From DATKQY01 sp035532475 (lineage in GTDB: Bacteria; Actinomycetota; Acidimicrobiia; Acidimicrobiales; Bog-793), in assembly GCA_035532475.1 (NCBI GenBank), contig DATKQY010000061.1, forward strand, positions 1 through 64,000: a stretch of DNA of 64,000 bases, given 5' to 3'. The notes beneath the pieces were generated by a model. The model was not told where the DNA came from and did no database searches. It saw only the letters and a list, made by a program, of their open reading frames with translations. Of the stretch, positions 32,857 through 40,678 are shown in pieces. A program made the translations under genes and the position numbers. The first letter of the stretch is position 1; each line of letters begins with the position of its first letter.

Positions 32857-33857
32857 GCACGGTGAGCTCGCAAACCGTCCTCTCCGAGCCCCCAGTGGCC
32901 GTCCGGCGCTCGACGCCGGCGCACCGGCGCACGAAGCCGCCCTTTCGCGAGCGCGCCCGGCACCTGCCGGGCGTCGTGATGCTCATCGCGCTGTTTTCGC
33001 TGGCGGGGCTCGTCGTCGTGCACGACGCCTCGACCAGGTCGGTCCCGCCCTCGGCGACGGCGACGCCGCCGAAGGCGACGCCGGCGACGCCGCCGAAGCT
33101 CCCGGCGTCGAGCTTCATCCCCTCGACCGGAGCGGCGACCCCGCCACGCGGTGGGCCATGGCTGCTCTCCTTCGACGACGAGTTCAACCGGTCGGCCCTC
33201 GATCGCAGTAAGTGGACCGTCTGCTACCCGTGGGACTGCACGAACACGGGCAACAAGAACGAGCTCGAGTGGTACCAGCCACAGAACGTCACCGAGAGCG
33301 GCGGGACGCTGCAGCTCACCGCCAAGGTCCAGTCGGCGCACGGCATGCCCTTCACCTCGGGGTTGATCCAGACCGACAAGAAGTTCACGTTCCGCTACGG
33401 CTACATGGAGATCCGGGTGCGCCTTCCCAAGGGGCAGGGACTGTGGCCCGCCTTCTGGGCGTTGCCGACGAACGAGAGCTTCCCGCCAGAGATCGACGGG
33501 TTCGAGTACTACGGAGCGAACCCGACGGCCGCCATGCTCGGGGTGCACTACGGCAACAACCTGCACTCGGCGAACGTGATCGGCGACCCTGCGCTCACCG
33601 AGGGCTACCACACCTTCGCCGTCGACTGGGAGCCGGGCTCGCTCACCTGGTACGTGGACGGGGTCGAGAAGTTCAAGACGGACGTCAACGTGACCCAGAC
33701 GATGTACCTCATCGCGAACCTCGCCGTCCGGGGACCGCTCGGCGCGGACGCCAAGACGCCGATGCCCGCCACGATGTCGATCGACTGGATCCGGGTGTGG
33801 CAGCACCCGTTGCCGGTCAAGCACGTCGCCCCCGGCAAGGCGCCCTGGCCGAGGTAG
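32853..33857 (+). CDS. Secreted or anchored GH16 glycoside hydrolase (copy 1)
   Basis: 334 residues; GGGAGAGG just upstream supports ATG 32853. A basic N-terminus and one hydrophobic helix (about 38-57) act as signal anchor, then a Pro/Thr/Ala linker (about 65-100), then a GH16 beta-jelly-roll. The catalytic signature EIDGFEYYG lies near 213-221, with nucleophile and acid Glu in place. WPAFWALP and the late VDWEPGSLTWYVDG are family hallmarks. GH16 enzymes cut or transglycosylate beta-1,3/1,4-glucans or galactans. At the end of this locus it probably trims or releases the exported polymer. Confidence 0.92.
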   Translation: MSTVSSQTVLSEPPVAVRRSTPAHRRTKPPFRERARHLPGVVMLIALFSLAGLVVVHDASTRSVPPSATATPPKATPATPPKLPASSFIPSTGAATPPRGGPWLLSFDDEFNRSALDRSKWTVCYPWDCTNTGNKNELEWYQPQNVTESGGTLQLTAKVQSAHGMPFTSGLIQTDKKFTFRYGYMEIRVRLPKGQGLWPAFWALPTNESFPPEIDGFEYYGANPTAAMLGVHYGNNLHSANVIGDPALTEGYHTFAVDWEPGSLTWYVDGVEKFKTDVNVTQTMYLIANLAVRGPLGADAKTPMPATMSIDWIRVWQHPLPVKHVAPGKAPWPR

Positions 33858-33910
33858 CGCCGGCCGGTCTCAGCACGACGGCCGTATCCGACCGCCGCGT
33901 CGGCCACCTC

Positions 33911-33943
33911 CGACGCCGCCGCGAGACGCGCGCGGCGGCGTCG
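33911..33943. terminator. 13-bp perfect hairpin, bidirectional terminator candidate
   Basis: Bases 33911-33923 pair perfectly with 33931-33943 around a 7-nt loop, between the convergent GH16 and S9 peptidase genes. It is the longest perfect stem I found in the window. There is no T-run. Confidence 0.5.
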
Positions 33944-34031
33944 AGGCCGGCCGACGGCGCCCCGACGACGTCCAGGCCCGACCACGTGGCACCGGTCGAG
34001 GCGACGGCGTCCGGCGCGACGGCCCCTCGTG

Positions 34032-34054
34032 CCCGCCCCCCTCGCCGGGGCGGG
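34032..34054. terminator. 8-bp G:C hairpin next to the S9 gene end
   Basis: CCCGCCCC (34032-34039) pairs with GGGGCGGG (34047-34054) over a 7-nt loop, 38 nt past the S9 stop. It probably works with the longer hairpin in the same gap. Confidence 0.35.
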
Positions 34055-34091
34055 GCCGTCCGGGACGAGCCCGAAGCTGAGGCCCGAAGCG

Positions 34092-35954
34092 TCAGGGCTC
34101 GGCCCGACCGCCGAGGTGGCGGGCGAGGAACTCCTCGGCCGCCGAGTAGAAGCACAGGCGGTTCTCCGGCTTCGCGAAGCCGTGGCCCTCGTCGGAGAAC
34201 AGCAGGTACTGGTGGTCGACGCCGGCGGCGACCAGCGCCGCCACGATCTGTTCCGACTCGGCCTGCTTGACACGGGGGTCGTTCGCGCCCTGGGCGATGA
34301 TCAACGGGACCGTGATGTCGGCGGCCCTCGAGAGGGGGCTGCGGGACCAGAGGAACTCCTCCTCGGTGTCGGGGTTCCCCACGCGGTTGTGGAACTGGGC
34401 CAGCAACGGCGCCCAGTAGGGCGGGATCGAGCGGATCAGGGTGATGAGGTTGGACGGGCCCACGATGTCGACGGCGGCGGCGAACACCGAGGGCGTGAAT
34501 GCCGCACCGACGAGCGCCGCGTAGCCCCCGTAGGAGCCGCCGAAGATGGCCACCCGCGCCGGGTCGGCGTAGCCATGGCCGACCGCCCAGCGCACCGCGT
34601 CGACCAGGTCGTCGTGCATGCGGCCGCCCCATTCGCGGTCACCCGCGTTGACGAACGCCTTGCCGTAGCCGGTGGATCCCCGAAAGTTCACCTGGAGGCA
34701 CAGGTAGCCGCGATTGGCCAGCCACTGGGCCTCGGCGTTGAAGCCCCACCGGTCCCGGGCCCACGGACCCCCGTGCACGAGGAGGACGGCGGGAAGGTCG
34801 TGGCGGGCGCCGGCGGCGACGGTGGTCGGCCAGGTCACGTAGCCGTGCAGGGTCAGGCCGTCGCGGGCGGTCATCGAGAAGGGCTCCATCGAGGCGAGCT
34901 CGTACGCCTCGAGCGCAGGCTGGTGGGTGAACAGGCGCCGCGCCTCGCGCCGCGCCCGGTCCCACAGGTGGTAGACGATCGGCCCGTCGTCGGGGACGTG
35001 GGCGCTCAGCCACCGGTGGTCGGCGTCGTCCCGGCTGATCAGGTGCAGGTCACCGTGGGCCAACGCGCCGAGGGCGTCCACGTCGCCGGCGATCGCGGCG
35101 TCGAGCACGACCAGCTCCGTTCGAGCCTTGACGAAGCTGACCGCCTGCACCTCGCGCGTGTCGGGGTGGAGCTCGACGTCGGCCACGTCCGCCCCCGGGT
35201 CCGCGGCAAGCACCTCGAGAAGGTCGCCGGTCGCGACGTCGAGGCGGACCAGTCGCCCCGTGTCCGCGCCGACGGAGCTGATCGCCAGCAGGCTGGACCC
35301 GTCGGCGGAGAAGGCCAACGGTGCGGTGGTGAGGGCGTCCTCCGGCCCGGCGGTGAGCAACGGGCGCCAGTCGTCGCCGGCGGAGCCGGCGACGCGGACC
35401 AGGAGCACCGTGCCGCCGTCGGGCGTGGGTGCGAGCGCGGCGCGCACGTCGAAGTCGGCGTCGGCGACCCAGCCGATGAACCCCGGGTTGTCGGCCACCT
35501 TCGTCAGCTCGCCGGAGGCCAGCTCCAGCGAGTACACGTCGTGCAGCTGCGGGTTGTCGCGGTTGAGGCCGAGGAGCACCCGCTCGGGGTGTCGCTTGTC
35601 GAGGGCGACGAGTCGGGCCTGCACGCCCTCGAAGGGGGTGAGGTCCCGGGTGCTCGCGCTCGCGACGTCGACGCCGTAGACGCGCCAGTTCTCGTCGCCG
35701 CCCCGGTCCTGGACGTAAAGGAGCGTGGCACCGTCGTGCGCCCAGGAGAACCCGTGGATGCCGCGGTCCCGGTCCTCGGTGACAACCGTGGCGGCGGCCA
35801 GGTCGTCCACGGGAGCGACCCACACGTTGAGCACCCCTTCGGCGGGGGCGAGCCACCCGAGGCGGAGCCCGTCGGGGGAGAGCGCCGGGCTGACCCGCTC
35901 GGGATTGCCGAACAGGACCTCGCGCGGGATGAGGGGGACGTCGTCGGCCGACAT
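34092..35954 (-). CDS. S9-family prolyl oligopeptidase-like serine peptidase
   Basis: 620 residues. The N-terminal 350 form a beta-propeller with repeated Ser-Pro-Asp-Gly and WAHDG-type blades. The alpha/beta-hydrolase domain carries LLVHGGPWARDRW, NFRGSTGYGK, the nucleophile in GGSYGGYAAL near 473, the Asp in GANDPRVK near 558, and the His in DEGHGF near 588. It is an acylaminoacyl-peptidase/DPP-type enzyme, cytosolic since no signal is visible, that releases short N-terminal peptides. TACCGT six bases before the ATG suggests a leaderless transcript. Confidence 0.93.
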   Translation of the reverse strand: MSADDVPLIPREVLFGNPERVSPALSPDGLRLGWLAPAEGVLNVWVAPVDDLAAATVVTEDRDRGIHGFSWAHDGATLLYVQDRGGDENWRVYGVDVASASTRDLTPFEGVQARLVALDKRHPERVLLGLNRDNPQLHDVYSLELASGELTKVADNPGFIGWVADADFDVRAALAPTPDGGTVLLVRVAGSAGDDWRPLLTAGPEDALTTAPLAFSADGSSLLAISSVGADTGRLVRLDVATGDLLEVLAADPGADVADVELHPDTREVQAVSFVKARTELVVLDAAIAGDVDALGALAHGDLHLISRDDADHRWLSAHVPDDGPIVYHLWDRARREARRLFTHQPALEAYELASMEPFSMTARDGLTLHGYVTWPTTVAAGARHDLPAVLLVHGGPWARDRWGFNAEAQWLANRGYLCLQVNFRGSTGYGKAFVNAGDREWGGRMHDDLVDAVRWAVGHGYADPARVAIFGGSYGGYAALVGAAFTPSVFAAAVDIVGPSNLITLIRSIPPYWAPLLAQFHNRVGNPDTEEEFLWSRSPLSRAADITVPLIIAQGANDPRVKQAESEQIVAALVAAGVDHQYLLFSDEGHGFAKPENRLCFYSAAEEFLARHLGGRAEP

Positions 35955-35960
35955 CCCGTG

Positions 35961-35966
35961 ACGGTA
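35961..35966 (-). promoter_or_regulatory. -10-like TACCGT, leaderless S9 peptidase
   Basis: Read on the minus strand, TACCGT ends six bases before ATG 35954, inside the 48-nt gap after the GH16 gene. No Shine-Dalgarno sequence is present. Confidence 0.4.
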
Positions 35967-36002
35967 CCGCCGCCGGGAGCTGCCCGGCGGGGCGCCCCCC
36001 TC

Positions 36003-36911
36003 TCAGCTCGGCACGGGCACGCAGTCCCGGCGCGGGCAGCTCGACGAGCCGAGGCCGGGGTGCTGGTAGACCCGGATCCAGTCGATCTCGTAGCTCGCCG
36101 GGTACGTGCGCGCCGTCGCCCCCGATGGCGGGCCGCTCACCGCCAGGTTGGCGATGAGGTACATCGGCAGGGAGGGCGACTGGGCGACACGAAAGCGCAG
36201 GACCCCGTCGACGTAGAACGAGACCGAGCCGGGCTCCCAGTCGGCGCCGTAGACGTGGTAGCCGCCGCCGAAGTCCGGGCCGTAGACGATGTGGTTCAGC
36301 TGGGTGTCGCCGGGCGGGAGGTGGACGGTCTCCTGCACGGCGTTCGGCTGATTGGCGTAGAACTCCATGGCGTCGATCTCGGGGGGCCAGCTCCCGTTCT
36401 CCGGCACCGCCCAGAACGCCGGCCAGACCCCCGGGCTCGTCGGCACCTTCGCCCGGATCTCCATGTAGCCGTACCGAAAGTCGAAGCGGCCGTTCGACTG
36501 GACCATGCCCGAGCTGAACGGCAGGCCCCGCGCCGAGCGCTGCGTTGCCGTCAGGACGAGCCTGCCGCCCCCGAGCGACACGCCGGAGGTCACGTAGGAC
36601 TCCTGCTCGTTGTTGGTGGAGATCGTGCAGCCCCAGTCGTAGCAGGTCTTCCAGAGGGACCGGTCGAGCGAGGGGCCGTTGAACTCGTCGTCGAAGACGA
36701 GGTCCCACCGTCCGGGGAGGCCGGCCGGCGGGGCGGCCTTGGCCGCGTGCGGCGGCCTCGGGCGCGCGGCGGAGGATGCCGGGGCCGGCGAGACCGCCAC
36801 GGCGAGCGAGGCCGCCACGGCGGCGGCGAGCACGGCGGACGAGGCGAGGGCGGCCCTGCCCGACACCGACCGGCGCGACAGCCACGAGCTCCCCGGTGGC
36901 GTTCGAGGCAT
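36003..36911 (-). CDS. Secreted GH16 glycoside hydrolase (copy 2)
   Basis: 302 residues. A signal peptide occupies about residues 1-46 (Arg-rich start, Ala/Val core ending near SSAARP). The GH16 domain has EIDAMEFYANQ near 178-188 with both catalytic Glu residues, WPAFWAVP, and GADWEPGSVSFYVDG. It lacks the long linker of the copy at 32.9 kb but is clearly its paralogue (shared FDDEFN, RYGYMEIR and MYLIANLAV blocks). Two Cys near the C-terminus (SSSCPRRDC) may form a disulfide. Confidence 0.92.
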   Translation of the reverse strand: MPRTPPGSSWLSRRSVSGRAALASSAVLAAAVAASLAVAVSPAPASSAARPRPPHAAKAAPPAGLPGRWDLVFDDEFNGPSLDRSLWKTCYDWGCTISTNNEQESYVTSGVSLGGGRLVLTATQRSARGLPFSSGMVQSNGRFDFRYGYMEIRAKVPTSPGVWPAFWAVPENGSWPPEIDAMEFYANQPNAVQETVHLPPGDTQLNHIVYGPDFGGGYHVYGADWEPGSVSFYVDGVLRFRVAQSPSLPMYLIANLAVSGPPSGATARTYPASYEIDWIRVYQHPGLGSSSCPRRDCVPVPS

Positions 36912-36917
36912 GCGGTG

Positions 36918-36923
36918 ACCCTA
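36918..36923 (-). promoter_or_regulatory. -10-like TAGGGT, leaderless GH16 copy 2
   Basis: On the minus strand TAGGGT ends exactly six bases before ATG 36911, with no ribosome site. Confidence 0.4.
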
Positions 36924-37051
36924 GCCCTGCCTCCGGCGCTTCGGGGAGTCGCGAGGCGCGATCGCGACGGATCGGCCGACGAACGATGACGGCCGTGCGA
37001 CCGAAGGTGACGGACTCGGCGCGATCGGTGCGCGGCCGTGTTACGACCCGC

Positions 37052-38197
37052 CTACGACAGGCTGAGCTCCGAGCGGTAGACGCGGGCGGGCCCGAGGTCG
37101 GCGACTCGGCGGGCGAGCTCCTCGAAGACCTGGGCGACCTCACCGCCGGGGTCCGCCACCACCGCGGGACGGCCGTCGTCGGCGCCCTCGCGCACCGCGG
37201 GCACGAGGGGGATCCGTGCGAGCAGTGGCACCCCGAGCGAGGCGGCGAGCTCCTCGCCCCCTCCCCGGCCGAACAGCTCGTAGCGGACGCCGTCGGGGGC
37301 GGCGAACCACGACATGTTCTCGATGACGCCGCGCACCGGGAGCCGCACCTGCCTCGCCAGGGCGGCGGCGCGCTGGGCGACGCGCTGGGCGGCCGCCTGC
37401 GGCGTCGTCACCACGTACATCTCGGCGCCGGGGAGCTGGTCGGCGACGGAGAGCGGGACGTCGCCGGTTCCCGGCGGCATGTCCACGAGGAGGAACTCCG
37501 GCGCGCCCCAGTGGACGTCGACCAGGAACTGCTCGAGCGCCTTGTGGAGCATCGGGCCACGCCAGGCGACCGCCTTGTCCTCGTCGACGAAGAAGCCCAT
37601 GGAGACGCAGCGCACGCCGTTCGCCACCGGCGGGACGATCGTGCGCCCGACCGCCATCGGGGGGGACTCCACGCCGAGCATGCGCGGGACGGAGAAGCCG
37701 TAGATGTCGGCGTCGAGCAGCCCGACCGTGTGGCCGTCGCGCGCGAGCGCGACCGCCAGGTTGACCGTCACCGACGACTTGCCCACGCCGCCCTTGCCCG
37801 ACCCGATCGCGAGCACCCTCGTGCCGGCGCGCCGGCCGGCGAACGGGTTCGGCCGGCCCTCGGCGTGGCCATGGCCGCCGCCGGGTGCGGGGGGCGCCTC
37901 GGTGGCGCCGTCGAGCTCGCGCAGCCTCGCCCCGAGGGCCTCGCGGGCGGCGTCGGACATGGGCTCGAGCTCGACGCGGACCTCCAGGTCCCCCTCGGGC
38001 GCGACGGCGTCGGAGATCCGCCGGCGCAGCTCCTCGGCGGCGGGGTACGGATCCCCCGGGACGGCGACGACCACCTCGACCACGCCGGCGCGGCGCTCGG
38101 CCGAGCGCAGCGTGTGGAGCTCACCGAGCGGGTGGAACAGGGCCGGGTCCTCGACCGCGGCGACGGCGCCGGCGAGCGCCTCCCGCTCCACGCTCAT
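37052..38197 (-). CDS. mrp: Mrp/NBP35-family Fe-S cluster carrier ATPase
   Basis: 381 residues from ATG 38197. A DUF59/MIP18-like domain occupies residues 1-90, followed by a Gly/His-rich linker and a MinD-like ATPase with GSGKGGVGKSS near 132-142, LLDADIYGFSVPRM and VDMPPGTGD. The usual CxxC after ENMS is absent: ENMSWFAAPDG follows directly. Carriers of this class bind a bridging cluster and deliver it to apoproteins. The divergent neighbours encode a SufR-like regulator and a cysteine desulfurase, which fits Fe-S biogenesis. Confidence 0.92.
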   Translation of the reverse strand: MSVEREALAGAVAAVEDPALFHPLGELHTLRSAERRAGVVEVVVAVPGDPYPAAEELRRRISDAVAPEGDLEVRVELEPMSDAAREALGARLRELDGATEAPPAPGGGHGHAEGRPNPFAGRRAGTRVLAIGSGKGGVGKSSVTVNLAVALARDGHTVGLLDADIYGFSVPRMLGVESPPMAVGRTIVPPVANGVRCVSMGFFVDEDKAVAWRGPMLHKALEQFLVDVHWGAPEFLLVDMPPGTGDVPLSVADQLPGAEMYVVTTPQAAAQRVAQRAAALARQVRLPVRGVIENMSWFAAPDGVRYELFGRGGGEELAASLGVPLLARIPLVPAVREGADDGRPAVVADPGGEVAQVFEELARRVADLGPARVYRSELSLS

Positions 38198-38220
38198 CGG
38201 CCGCTGCCCGTCATCGCAGG

Positions 38221-38227
38221 TAGGATA
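38221..38227. promoter_or_regulatory. Overlapping divergent -10 elements (mrp / sufR)
   Basis: TAGGATA reads as TAGGAT (38221-38226) on the plus strand, seven bases before the SufR GTG, and as TATCCT (38227-38222) on the minus strand, 24 bases before the mrp ATG. The two promoters would exclude each other, and a regulator bound here could control both. Confidence 0.5.
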
Positions 38228-38233
38228 ACCCGC

Positions 38234-39013
38234 GTGCGATCCGCCTCGATCCGGCCGGGACACGACGCCGGGGTGACCGGCCGGGGGGGAGACCCGCTGC
38301 GCGGCCTCGCCGGCGAGCCCGGCGGGGACGAGGAGTTCTCGGCCGTCGTCGCCGCCGTCACGGCCGCCTTCGGCGACACGACGCGCCGCCAGATCTACCT
38401 CCACGTCCGCGAGGGCGACGGGGTGACGGCCGCGGAGGTGGCGCAGCGCTTCGCGCTCCACCCGAACGTCGCGCGCCACCACCTCGACAAGCTCGCCGCC
38501 GGCGGCTACCTCGAGGTCTCGCTCGACCACGCGGGCAGCGGCGCCGGCAGGCCCTCCAAACGCTACCGTCGCTCGTCGCGCTCGGCCGCCCTCCCCGTGC
38601 CGCCGCGTTCGGATGCGCTCGTGGTGACCCTCCTCCTCCGCGCGCTGTCGCTGCTCGAGCCGGGCGTCGCCGAGCAGATGGCCGAGCAGGTCGGCGAGGA
38701 GTACGGACGCTCCCTGGCGGCCCAGATGGCGCCCGGCGACTCCCAGCGTTCGATGCGCGCCGCGATGCTCGCCGTGGCCGACGCGCTCACCGCCCACGGG
38801 TTCGCCGCCCACGCCGAGACCCGGGCGACGGCGACCGCGATCGTGCGCGACCACTGCCCGTTCGGTGGCGTCGTGCTGAACTACCCGGTGCTCTGCGCGG
38901 TCGACCGCGGCATGGTGCAAGGGCTCCTGGCCGGCCTGTGCGGCGACGCCGTGCCGGTGCAGATGTCGTCCCGGGCGCTCGGCGACGACAGCTGCGCGAG
39001 CGTCGCCGGCTGA
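38234..39013 (+). CDS. sufR: SufR-like Fe-S-sensing transcriptional regulator
   Basis: 259 residues. GTG 38234 follows TAGGAT by seven bases, so the mRNA is probably leaderless; the large open frame upstream is a shadow. A winged HTH occupies about 35-110 (GDTTRRQIYLHV, TAAEVAQRFALHPNVARHHLDKL, GRPSKRYR). The C-terminal domain has Cys208, 221, 236 and 254 in the spacing expected of SufR, which ligates a cluster and represses suf genes when loaded. The next gene, 14 nt on, is a cysteine desulfurase. Confidence 0.85.
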   Translation: MRSASIRPGHDAGVTGRGGDPLRGLAGEPGGDEEFSAVVAAVTAAFGDTTRRQIYLHVREGDGVTAAEVAQRFALHPNVARHHLDKLAAGGYLEVSLDHAGSGAGRPSKRYRRSSRSAALPVPPRSDALVVTLLLRALSLLEPGVAEQMAEQVGEEYGRSLAAQMAPGDSQRSMRAAMLAVADALTAHGFAAHAETRATATAIVRDHCPFGGVVLNYPVLCAVDRGMVQGLLAGLCGDAVPVQMSSRALGDDSCASVAG

Positions 39014-39027
39014 GCCGCCGACCTGCG

Positions 39028-40167
39028 GTGGGCGGCCGCCACTACCTCGACCACGCGTCGACCTCGCCGCTCCGGCCAGAAGCCGCCGCGGCCATCACGG
39101 ACTGGTGCCAGGGGGGTGCCACCGGCGATCCGGGCCGGCCGCACACCGAAGGGCGGACCGCCCGGGACCTCGTCGAGGAGGCGCGCAGCCACGTCGCCCG
39201 GCTCCTCGGCGCACGGAGCCGGGAGATCGTCTTCACCGGGAGCGGGACCGAGGCGGTGAACTGGGCGAACTTCGGGGTGCGCCGGGGTGCGGACCCGGCG
39301 GCGCCGGTCGTGGCGGCCGCCGTCGAGCACTCGGCGGTACGGCGCTCGGCCGAGCGCCTCGGCCCGGTGTCCGAATGGCGGGTCGACCGGCTCGGACGGG
39401 TCGACCTCGACCACCTGGAGCTGCTGCTCGACTCCTCGCCGGCGCCCGTGCTCGTCCACTGTCAGCTCGCGAACCACGAGGTCGGCACCGTGCAGCCGGT
39501 CGCCGAGGTCGTCGCGGCCTGCCGGCGCCGGGGCGTGCCGGTCCACGTCGACGCCTGCGCCGCGGCCGGCCAGCTGCCCCTCGACCTCGGGGCGCTCGGC
39601 GCGGAGCTCGTCTCGGTGAGCGCCCACAAGCTCGGCGGGCCGCCCGGCATCGGGGTGCTGGTCGTCCGGCGGGGCACCCGGATCGCGCCGCTGCTGGTCG
39701 GTGGCGAGCAGGAGCGGGCCCGACGAGCCGGGATGGAGAACCTCCCCGCCATCGCGGGCTTCGGGGCGCTCGCCGCCGCGCTCGCCGAGCCGGGCGTGCT
39801 CGAGACGGCCGCCGCCAGGGCGAGGAGCCAGACCGAGGCGCTGCTGGCCGCGGCGCTCGCCGTTCCGGGCGTTCTCGCCTACGGCGACGTCGAGGAGCGG
39901 CTCCCGAACCTCGTCTGCGTCGGCGTCTCGGGGGTCGAGGCGGAAGGCGTCGTCCTCGGGCTCGACCAGGCGGGCGTCGCCGTCCACTCGGGCTCGGCCT
40001 GCGCCTCCGAAGCGCTCGAGCCCTCCCCGGTCCTCCAGGCGATGGGGGTCGACGCCGAGCGCTCGCTCCGGCTCTCCGTGGGCTGGTCGACGGTCGCGCA
40101 GGACGTCGAGGCCTTCGCCGGCCGCTTCGCCGGCGTGGTGTCGTCGCTTCGGGCGCTCGCCGGCTGA
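39028..40167 (+). CDS. iscS: Cysteine desulfurase, IscS/NifS class
   Basis: 379 residues from GTG 39028. PLP-enzyme landmarks are YLDHASTSP at the start, FTGSGTEAVNW, VHVDACAAAGQLP, the PLP-binding Lys in SVSAHKLGGPPG near 200, and the catalytic Cys in HSGSACASEA near 326. The longer mobile loop places it in group I (NifS/IscS) rather than SufS. It makes persulfide sulfur for Fe-S clusters or tRNA thiolation. Next to SufR and Mrp, clusters are the likelier use. It converges on the NUDIX gene 37 nt away. Confidence 0.93.
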   Translation: MGGRHYLDHASTSPLRPEAAAAITDWCQGGATGDPGRPHTEGRTARDLVEEARSHVARLLGARSREIVFTGSGTEAVNWANFGVRRGADPAAPVVAAAVEHSAVRRSAERLGPVSEWRVDRLGRVDLDHLELLLDSSPAPVLVHCQLANHEVGTVQPVAEVVAACRRRGVPVHVDACAAAGQLPLDLGALGAELVSVSAHKLGGPPGIGVLVVRRGTRIAPLLVGGEQERARRAGMENLPAIAGFGALAAALAEPGVLETAAARARSQTEALLAAALAVPGVLAYGDVEERLPNLVCVGVSGVEAEGVVLGLDQAGVAVHSGSACASEALEPSPVLQAMGVDAERSLRLSVGWSTVAQDVEAFAGRFAGVVSSLRALAG

Positions 40168-40204
40168 GACCCGCTGGCCGCCCGCGCCGGGGAGCGCCGA
40201 TGGC

Positions 40205-40678
40205 TCAGCGGTCGCACCCCGCCGGCACGCTGCCGCCGCCGAGGGCGCCGAGGATCGGGAGGAGGTGCTCCTCGATGGCCCGGCGCACGAAGGGCGCCAC
40301 GCGCAACGTGGCGAGCCGGTCGGGCCGGTGGACGCCGACGCCCGCGCCCTCCTGCAGCGAGATGTCCTCGAGGCCGAGCGCGCCGACGACGTAGAACAGG
40401 GAGACGAGGTTGCCGCTGCCGCCCTCGTCGACCTCGTCGACGAGGTCGACGAGCGGCAGGGGCTCGACGACCTCGACGCCGGTCTCCTCCCGCATCTCGC
40501 GACGCACCGCCTCCTCGGCCGTCTCCTCACCCTCGAGCGCCCCGCCGAAGCCGGACCACCGGCCCGGGTGGAGGACGCCCGGCTTGTCGTCGCGAAGGTG
40601 GAGGAGCAGCCCGCCGTCGCCGGTGACGACAAGGAGCATCGCCGCCCGGCCCCGGCGCGGCGCGGCCGGCGAGCTCAC
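40205..40678 (-). CDS. NUDIX hydrolase
   Basis: 157 residues from GTG 40678, which overlaps the ccmI stop (GTGA); an internal ATG at 40639 would give 144. The Nudix box is complete (GALEGEETAEEAVRREMREE then TG). It begins with a LLLHLRDDKPG strand and WSGFGG before the box. The substrate is not evident; family members remove nucleoside diphosphate-X compounds such as oxidised dNTPs. It is the last gene of the ccm operon, probably by proximity rather than function. Confidence 0.87.
   Translation of the reverse strand: MSSPAAPRRGRAAMLLVVTGDGGLLLHLRDDKPGVLHPGRWSGFGGALEGEETAEEAVRREMREETGVEVVEPLPLVDLVDEVDEGGSGNLVSLFYVVGALGLEDISLQEGAGVGVHRPDRLATLRVAPFVRRAIEEHLLPILGALGGGSVPAGCDR

Noticed and set aside
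34029..36989. 986-codon plus-strand open frame
   Set aside because: Antisense to the S9 peptidase and GH16 genes; its translation is Arg/Gly/Val/Glu-rich with no motif. High GC removes stops from antisense frames.
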